Shown here one piece after another: positions 57,338 through 64,000 of a stretch of DNA of 64,000 bases. The stretch spans positions 1 to 64,000 of the forward strand of contig CACVBU010000237.1 of assembly GCA_902728285.1 (NCBI GenBank), read 5' to 3'. This stretch comes from Clytia hemisphaerica (taxonomy: Eukaryota > Cnidaria > Hydrozoa > Leptothecata > Clytiidae). The notes beneath the pieces are model-generated. The model was not told the DNA's origin. It ran no database searches and saw only the letters and a program-made list of their open reading frames with translations. Both the position numbers and the translations under genes were made by a program. Within the stretch, counting starts at the first letter, position 1. The number at the start of each line of letters is the position of its first letter.

Positions 57338-60300
57338 ATGGTGACCACATGTGTGGTCCTCGGCTGCGACAAAAAATTCAAAGGTCAATGAAGATGCTAA
57401 AAATGACCATGAAATATCGTTCCACCGTTTCCCGAAAAACAAAGCCATCCGAGAAAAATGGACCGCAAATTTGAAATTCAAAAAATCTAATTTTATCCCA
57501 AAAGATCATTCACGTGTGTGCTCACTACATTTCGTTGAAGACAACTATCAAAAGACAGAAGATAGGCCGAAGCTGAAGGTGGACGCAGTACCCCTGGCAA
57601 TTCAAGATGAAGTTGAACCCCCAGCTAAAAAACAACGAAAGCCTAAGGAGAACATCAAACCGCTCTTACCCCTTGACTCTAAAAAAAAATCGAATTGAAC
57701 AAGACAATTAGGACCCTCAAACAGAAAGTGAGAAGAAAAAACAAACGTATTAAACTTTGTAAATCGCTCTTAAAAACATTGAATGACAAAAAATTAATTA
57801 ACAAAAGTACAATAAACTAATAACTGAAAACTTTCAAGGCATAACCCAGGAGCTAATCAAATGCCAATTGGGTAATAAAGGTAGAAAAAACGTTGGTAGA
57901 AGGTACTCTGATGATGTCAAAAAGTTTTCGCTCACACTTCATTTCTATTCCCCAAGGGCATATGAATTCGTCAAACAATACTTAACTCTACCACATGAAA
58001 GATCTCTGGCCTACTGGACCTCATCAGTTGAATGTGAACCTGGGTTATTCAAAGATGTTTTCGAGTATCTACAGAAAAAAAGTGAAAATGATTCTAACTA
58101 TAAAGATTGCTGTTTGATACTAGACGGCATTCACATAAAATCTGGCCTAATCTACAATCCAAGCTCCGGAGTGTTCGAAGGATATGTCAATTATGGAGAA
58201 GATATTGCGCTTGCTGACAATGATAAAGAGGCAACTGAAGCCTTGGTGTTCATGTTGGTCGGATTGAGAGGGCACTGGAAATGCCCAATTGGATATGTGC
58301 TAATCAATGGTATCACTGGCAACAATCTTTACATAATCACGTTGAGGTTCATGAAGTCAACGTTGGACCACAATATCCAAATCCATGCTGTAACTGCAGA
58401 TGGTACAAGTGTTAATTTTGACTGCATGAAGAGGTTTGGCTGCAAGTTCGGAAATTCATTCGACTTAATCTCTGGTGAATTCACATTCATGGGCTACATA
58501 ATTTTTTTACACCTGATGCATGCCATATGTTGAAGCTGGCAAGAAATGCATTGGCCGAAATAAAAACCATCAAGGATGTGAATGGTCAACTCATCAAGTG
58601 GGAACACATTCAACAGTTGCAGAATGTTCAGCAATAAGAGGGCTTGAAGTTTGCCAACAAACTGTCCAAGGGTCATGTTAATTATCATCGCCACAAAATG
58701 AATGTTAAAATTGCAGCCCAAACATTAAGCAGCTCTGTTGCCGACGCTATTGAATACCTGATGAATGCTGGGCATACAGCAATGCAAGATGCACATGGAA
58801 CGATCAGATTTCTCCGTGTGATTGGCCGTATCTTTGATTTGCTAAATTCTCGAAGTGCTTTTGGAAAAGGTTTCAAACGGCCACTCTCCTTAGCAGATCG
58901 TGCACTTTGGACATCAACAATCACCAAAACTGTTACATACTTCAAAGGTTTGATAATGGGTCACTTCCAAAGTTTGGTTTTTTTTTGTAGTATTTTGTCG
59001 ATTTGGAAAACAATAATTATCCTTCTTTATATACAATGTGCCATTAACAAATATGTACCAAACACTTCATTTTTAATGATAGACTGGCCTTTCTTATTAT
59101 GTATGTTGTAGATATCATCTGATTAGCAATTTTACCAAAAAACAACCATCACACTTTATATAAACTAAATATATATTTCCAATTTTTTGCATTTTGAACT
59201 CTGTTGCATTTAAAAACAAGAAAATAAAAAAAAGATACTATTTTTTTCTCATTTTTTATTATCTCTCTTGATAATGGATTGAGAAATAATAAGACCAAGC
59301 ATTACTACTGAAGTGTTGGATACAGATATTCTAAGGACACAAATTTCATAATGTATTTTTTCCAATGTTCAGGACTGACAACTACTGATGGAAGGAGCCT
59401 ACTACAACATGGTAGAAAGACGTTTCTCATTGGTTTGACTGTTTGCGCTCGGAGTATCAAAAAGATTGCTGATCGATTGTTGACACGTGCTGTTGATCCA
59501 TTTCGGTTCATTTTAACCTACAAAATGTCCCAAGACCATTTGGAATTGCTGTTTGGTTGTATTCGAGGGAAGAACGGTTTCAACAGTAACCCAGATGTCT
59601 GTATGTTCAAATCCAGTCTAAAGAGGATCCTCCTGAGAAATTCCATCGTTTCTTCTAACATTCAAATTGTGCTCGTTTTCAAGATGAGGGCTGTGGTTCG
59701 ATCTTTTCACTGAAATGGAATAAAAGAAGTAGTCCCTTGGGTGAGCCAGCTCCTGTTGAAGATGAGGTAATATAAAAAAAGGTTTAGGTTGGTTTAAAAT
59801 GGGAAATTTGAAAGGAACTAGAGAGGAAGCAGCTTGTCATAATAATAAAATTTTATAGTACATGTAGCTCTTCTAAAAAATATGGCAAAAATAACAATTT
59901 TGAATTATAACTCATGTGGGCTTAATCATCACAACATAAAAATATAGATCTTTTTTCAATGATGATTAAGTTGAATGACTTATTAGTTCAGTAGAAAATC
60001 AACGATACAGACATAATTACAGGATTAATTACTGCACCATGTATGCTTTAAAAATAATTATGCATGTCTATATCATTGTTTTTTCACTGAACTATTAAGT
60101 TATTCAACTTGTATCCTCATTGAAAAAAGGTCTATATTGAAAAAAATTTATTTAATATAATATATTTTATTTCTTAGCTGTTTGCAGATATTGATAACGA
60201 TCTTGTCGCTTCAATCGAATTTTCTTCATACAAAGAGGCAATACTTGGTTACATTGCCGGTTGTATCGTACGCGAAATCAGCAAAAAGATTACCTGCAGT

Positions 60301-60756
60301 CCATGTTTCGATTCACTAAGATGTCAACATCGTCCAATCTTTCACGACCATAACTATTCAAATGCAACAGTCAGTATTTCCCTGATTTCTTCAAAGGATC
60401 GTGGTGGATTGATAACTCCCTCTCAATCTGTTATTGGAATCGTCAAAGTAGCTGAAAGATATGTAAGAGTTGCTCTTCTCAATCCAAGAAAAATCAACAA
60501 AAAGGCATTAGCCCACTCAATTTATGTAGAAGTCAGTGGTCAAAATTTTTTCAATGATCTCAACGAACATGTTAAACAAAATGAAGCTATTGCAGAAGAG
60601 CTCCATTCGACACAATTTATTAAGCAGATCATTGAATATCATTTGAAAATTAGACTTTTTGCTTACGTCCCTACACACAACAAAGATGGGCTCCATAAGG
60701 ACAACATTGGTAAACGCCAGCAAGCAACAAAATTATTGACTTTTCAAGGCCTTTGA
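57338..60756 (+). pseudogene. THAP9/P-element-like transposase, several frame breaks
   Basis: Cut-and-paste transposase of the P superfamily. Pieces: ATG at 57338 opening the THAP zinc finger (CVVLGC), continuing in another frame from about 57380 (KWTANLK, CSLHF, VDAVP) to 57698; a coiled segment (about 57700-57820, another frame); the core at 57868-58533 (RRYSDDVKKFSLTLHFYSP, CLILDGIHI, TADGTSVNF) containing the first two catalytic-type Asp; then CHMLKLARNALAEIK (about 58530), with TAA at 58635-58637. An intron 58948-59371 leads to FILTYKMSQDHLELLF (third, Glu) and a second intron (59767-60177) to LGYIAGCIVREISKK and the stop at 60756. Breaks near runs of A6 (57370), A9 (57681) and T7 (58502) make the copy inactive as written. 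Confidence 0.85.
59942..60138. mobile_element. about 200-bp hairpin MITE inside the second intron of the P-type transposase
   Basis: Left arm 59942-60018 and right arm 60055-60138 are inverted copies over about 75 bases (TATAGATCTTTTTTCAATGA against its complement), leaving a short loop. TA at the ends suggests a mariner-type origin. Confidence 0.75.
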
Positions 60757-61482
60757 AAATGAATTTTGTTTCTCTATGTACAAATTGAAGTTTTCACAAA
60801 TGTAACACAAATTATTGAATTTTTTAATACATATCCCAGATTACAGTTTTTTATACACAGTTTTGTTTTTAATCAATTTGAATTTGATTTATGCAGATAT
60901 TTTTTTACTATTTTATATAAATCATACAGACTTATCTGACAAGCATGTCTTTTTCAGACCTTGCCTTCCTTGCCTTGGTATATCTTCGAAGTATTCCATT
61001 CTTCTCCAGTGTCTACTAAACACTCCAACTTTTCTTAAAAATTTTGAGGAGAATTTTCTTGCCAGGTTTTGCTCATGATAATATGCCTAGTGCCAATGAA
61101 ATTCTTTTTTGTGTTTTGGCGTGTATACAAGAAATAAGCTTTTTTTTAAATGTTTCACCACATAATTTATACTTTCGTTGCTTTCAAACAACAATTTCTT
61201 AAGAGCAAATAAATGTGCTGGCTTATTTCCAGCAGCTATTTTCACCTTGTAAAGTATACTTATTACAGAATGTAGGATCTATAACTTTGTAAATTTGGTT
61301 TCTAAACAAAACAATGTTTGTGTGTTGTGTTGTGAAAATCCTTTCAAAAATCCTTTCACCGCCTCCTTCTTCGAAAAAGATTAACTTGTACTTTTCAATC
61401 CATCGTTCGGAGAAAATACTTTTGGCGCCAAAATCACAAAGTCGCAAAATTGTGCTTCACTTTTTTTGCTGGAGAAAGCTTA
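60757..61482. other. 3' part of the P-type element
   Basis: No further coding sequence recognised between the transposase stop and the right TIR. Confidence 0.4.
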
Positions 61483-61521
61483 AAGCTGCCTATCTAGCCC
61501 TTCGGGCTTTACAGATCTGTG
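61483..61521 (-). repeat. right TIR of the P-type element
   Basis: Inverted relative to 57073-57114. Followed by CCTAGAAC, the second copy of the target duplication. Confidence 0.85.
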
Positions 61522-61529
61522 CCTAGAAC

Positions 61530-62030
61530 TCGGTTTGGCCTCCCGTGCCCGAGCGGCCGCCTCAAAGAGAAGAGGGAGAAAAATTGACAAAAAAGACATA
61601 AACAAACAAAAAATAAATAAATAAAGTAAAATATATTATAAAAAATAAAATAAACGACATGTTCAATATCCTATCCTATCCTATCCTATTCCCACGCGCA
61701 ACGCAACGTTTTTTTGAAAACGAAAACTTAACCCCCAATACGGTATCAAAGCTTTTAGCTTGAGAATGACAAGGTATTTCATATTTTTTTAAATGCTTCA
61801 TCATTCAAAAACGTAGTATATATATAAATATTTAGGATCGAATGTTTAATCAACCTTAAGTGGTCATGTTTTGTGTCAATTCTCCCATTTAAACCAATAA
61901 CGGTTAAGAATTGGAAGGAAGGTAGTGGGTATTAGTTCGAAAAGTTCCGATCCACTAGATTAAGATCCGTCACTGTGTTGACTTGATAAGTATTCAGAGC
62001 TTTTTAAATAAAAATTTTCTTTTACTTGCA
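61530..62030. other. intergenic sequence with (ATCCT)n
   Basis: ATCCT is repeated about five times at 61667-61690. Otherwise AT-rich; a possible intron of the following gene. Confidence 0.4.
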
Positions 62031-64000
62031 GAGGCCACGACGTTACCATCCCCTTCCACTCGACTTCCTTCGACTGAAGAACATGAAAAAAATGATGTAC
62101 CGTCACGAGGCCTTTCTGATCAGTTTGAGGGTAAGTGATGTTACTTTAAAATTGATTCTGTCAACAAATTTTCATTAGCGTTATTAAAACCCCTTTGTAT
62201 GCACAATTTTAGTCTGAGCAGTCTCCATACTTTCCATTAACTTAATCCGATCTCTTAATTTCTAGTCTTTTAGAATAGTTTAAGCTAACTTTTGAACCGT
62301 TGATATTTCAAATCAATCTTTCATAGCATCTAAAATGTCCGAGGAGGACAAGAAAAGGTGTGCCTCTGCATTGAAAGAAACTACCATTGAAACCTTCGAT
62401 CGACACTGACCCCAGATAAAAAGAGCTTTGGTCAAAATAATGGAGAACAAAACATTCTCATGGCGACATAATCTTTTCCATCGCAAATCAACACAAACAT
62501 ACGAGATTGACGGTAAAGCAATAACCAAAAAAGATCTTGGCTTTCACGTAAATTGTACGTTTCTTTATTGCTTTATTATGTCATTAATTTCAAACAAAGT
62601 TCCTGGGTTTCAAAATTGATTTCTATGATATTTTGGCTACATGTCTTTTTGTACCAGTACTTAAAAGTCTTTTGTTTACTTTCATTTACTTTACTAAGTA
62701 ACTGTTTTTAAATTATCAAATTACAGCAGATCTAAGATTTGGAAATCCATTTTTCTTTTGTTTTCTTTCATTTTCTTTGCCTCAGAATGTGATCAGCCGT
62801 ATGAATGAAACAGTAAAAGACCATTTTATCAAAATACATTTTACATATCAAATGGATGTGCTGGAGCCGTTGACGTACAAATTCTTCTTAAGCTTGAGTT
62901 GGTATGCATTTACTTTAGAGTGAGTCGCTTATAATACATGTTAACATTTTCTGTTTTAAGGTTTATAAATGTTATCGGAGACAAACGCTATTCAACAGAG
63001 GATGCAGACGAACCGTCGAGACGTAATTCAGCCAGATTATCGAGTCCACCACCACCAACAGAATCTCGGACAGTTTATCCAAATGTCTGCCAGCTGTGCA
63101 AAAAGTGTAAAATGCAACATAAAAACAAAATACATTACCCGCATAAAGTATTGACATACAACACTGCTGATGCAATTAAGGCATCTGCGAAGAACAAGGA
63201 TAAACGGTTGTATTGAGACATTGCATTTGTGGATATTGTTGCCAAAGAATTCCATGTGGATGACCCATGCTATAAAAGCTTTACTCTTGAATACTACCGT
63301 TGAATCAACGAAAGCTCGAAAGCTTGCAGCAGTAGAACCACAGCTCAACAACAAGAAACACAACCGAGCTACTCGAAATCAAATTACGAAGAGGTAAAAC
63401 AATACGTCAATGATTCCATCATTAAGGAAAAGAAACCCGCTTCAATCAAACTTTTACACGGCATCTACGGAATAGGAATTGGTTGCACAAGCTACAGACA
63501 AAAACTTAAAGAACGCTTAAAAATTGATTTCGGTGATAAGATATCTTTCCTTAGTCAAGAAAATAAGACATTGCCAGAAATCGTGATATCCAATGAATAC
63601 TTCACTGCCGACAAAGTTTTATACTCTGAAGAGCAGACGGTAAAGTATGCTGCAAAGATTTTAAGAAACAATATTTTAACAAAATTCAAATCGTTTTCCA
63701 ATGAACAATGACCACCAGACCTTGATCAATTCAATTCAACAGAGCTCCAGCCACCAGACATTGTTCAATTATTTGTGAAATCACTATTGCAGCCCTGTTG
63801 ACTGTTTAGCACAAGACATAGTTTTCAATGTTTTGAAACGTCAAGTGCCTCTCAAAAAACAATTTCTCTTGGGCCTTGGGCTTCACAGCTTAACAGGATC
63901 TCGACAACCGATAGAAGTCCTGTTTAAATTTGGAAGCTGTGTTAGCTACGACTACATTTGCGATAATGAAACTGCGTATGCTGAAGCTGCTCAAGAGAAA
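62031..64000 (+). pseudogene. decayed multi-exon gene, cut by the window end
   Basis: A first exon-like segment (62031-62130, after TTGCAG and before GTAAGTG) encodes PSPSTRLPSTEEHEKNDV. Others follow near 62328-62560 (with an in-frame TGA at about 62407), 62786-62900, and from 62961 to the window end. The last contains CQLCKKCKMQHKNKIHYPHK, then stops and frame changes (TGA near 63215, TGA at about 63708), then VLKRQVPLKKQFLLGLGLHS and FKFGSCVSYDYICDNETAYA. The GLGLHSLTGS... motif resembles a large, unnamed transposon-linked family seen in cnidarians and arthropods (from memory, not checked). Its core would lie beyond the window. Confidence 0.5.

Larger units (their letters stand above)
57065..61529 (+). 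mobile_element. THAP/P-element-type transposon, 4.45 kb, 8-bp duplication
   Basis: Ends at 57073 and 61521 are inverted: CACAGATATCTGTAAAGCCC on the left against its near-complement on the right, the similarity reaching GCCCGAAGGGCTA and GATARGCRGC (about 38 bases). Outside lie CATAGAAC (57065-57072) and CCTAGAAC (61522-61529), an 8-bp duplication with one mismatch, as known for P elements. It contains one THAP-domain transposase gene. A GTGAAGC motif near each end (about 57129, 61458) may be a subterminal binding site. Confidence 0.9.

Noticed and set aside
61541-61580. GC-rich GCCCGAGCGGCCGC stretch as a tRNA 5' end or vector/linker trace
   Set aside because: It contains a NotI-like site, but no tRNA partner halves or vector sequence follow, and one such site can occur by chance.

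Overview
This is eukaryotic, AT-rich invertebrate DNA that is almost entirely transposable elements nested in one another. Genes are split by GT/AG introns and carry polyadenylation-type signals. Several transposases, a tRNA-Gln primer site and an env-bearing Ty3/gypsy element point to a metazoan. The family mix (KDZ, THAP/P-element, env-carrying gypsy, RPA-like OB-fold genes) reminds me most of cnidarian or other early-branching invertebrate genomes, but the species cannot be fixed from the window alone.

Layout. 476-9147: an 8.67 kb DNA transposon with perfect 52-bp terminal inverted repeats and a TTA target duplication. It encodes one spliced DDE-type protein ending in C2H2 and PHD zinc fingers, and holds a nested 5'-truncated LINE (about 1306-3399). 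9.1-14.7 kb: inverted-repeat elements and unassigned sequence. 14709-19121: a spliced ten-exon gene of unknown role whose intron phases all agree (352 aa), with a 783-bp MITE in one intron. 19197-29696: a complete-looking Ty3/gypsy provirus on the minus strand (two 648-bp LTRs, tRNA-Gln PBS, PPT, TTAT duplication) with gag, pol, integrase plus chromodomain, an env-like ORF and an env-proximal ORF carrying a second retropepsin-like domain. Its LTRs are nearly identical, yet pol and env are broken and a catalytic residue is lost. 29.7-34.3 kb: MITEs and a 118-bp tandem repeat.

34396-42925 (minus): a KDZ-type transposase gene of at least 16 exons with the CxC cysteine cluster, D/D/E motifs and a cysteine-protease-like tail. 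44.9-46 kb: inverted and tandem repeats. 46879-48282 (minus): truncated transposase-like gene. 48.6-49.7 kb: broken ORF of unknown type. 50.7-56.2 kb: MITEs, a 1.6 kb minisatellite, a GTTACCC array split by a MITE, and an OB-fold gene remnant with a MITE in it. 57065-61529: a THAP/P-element-type transposon with 8-bp target duplication and TIRs. 62031-64000: a decayed multi-exon gene running off the window.

The genes do not form one pathway. They are independent mobile elements at different stages of decay, plus possibly one or two host genes. Many reading-frame breaks lie at or near short homopolymers, so some may be assembly indels rather than real mutations.
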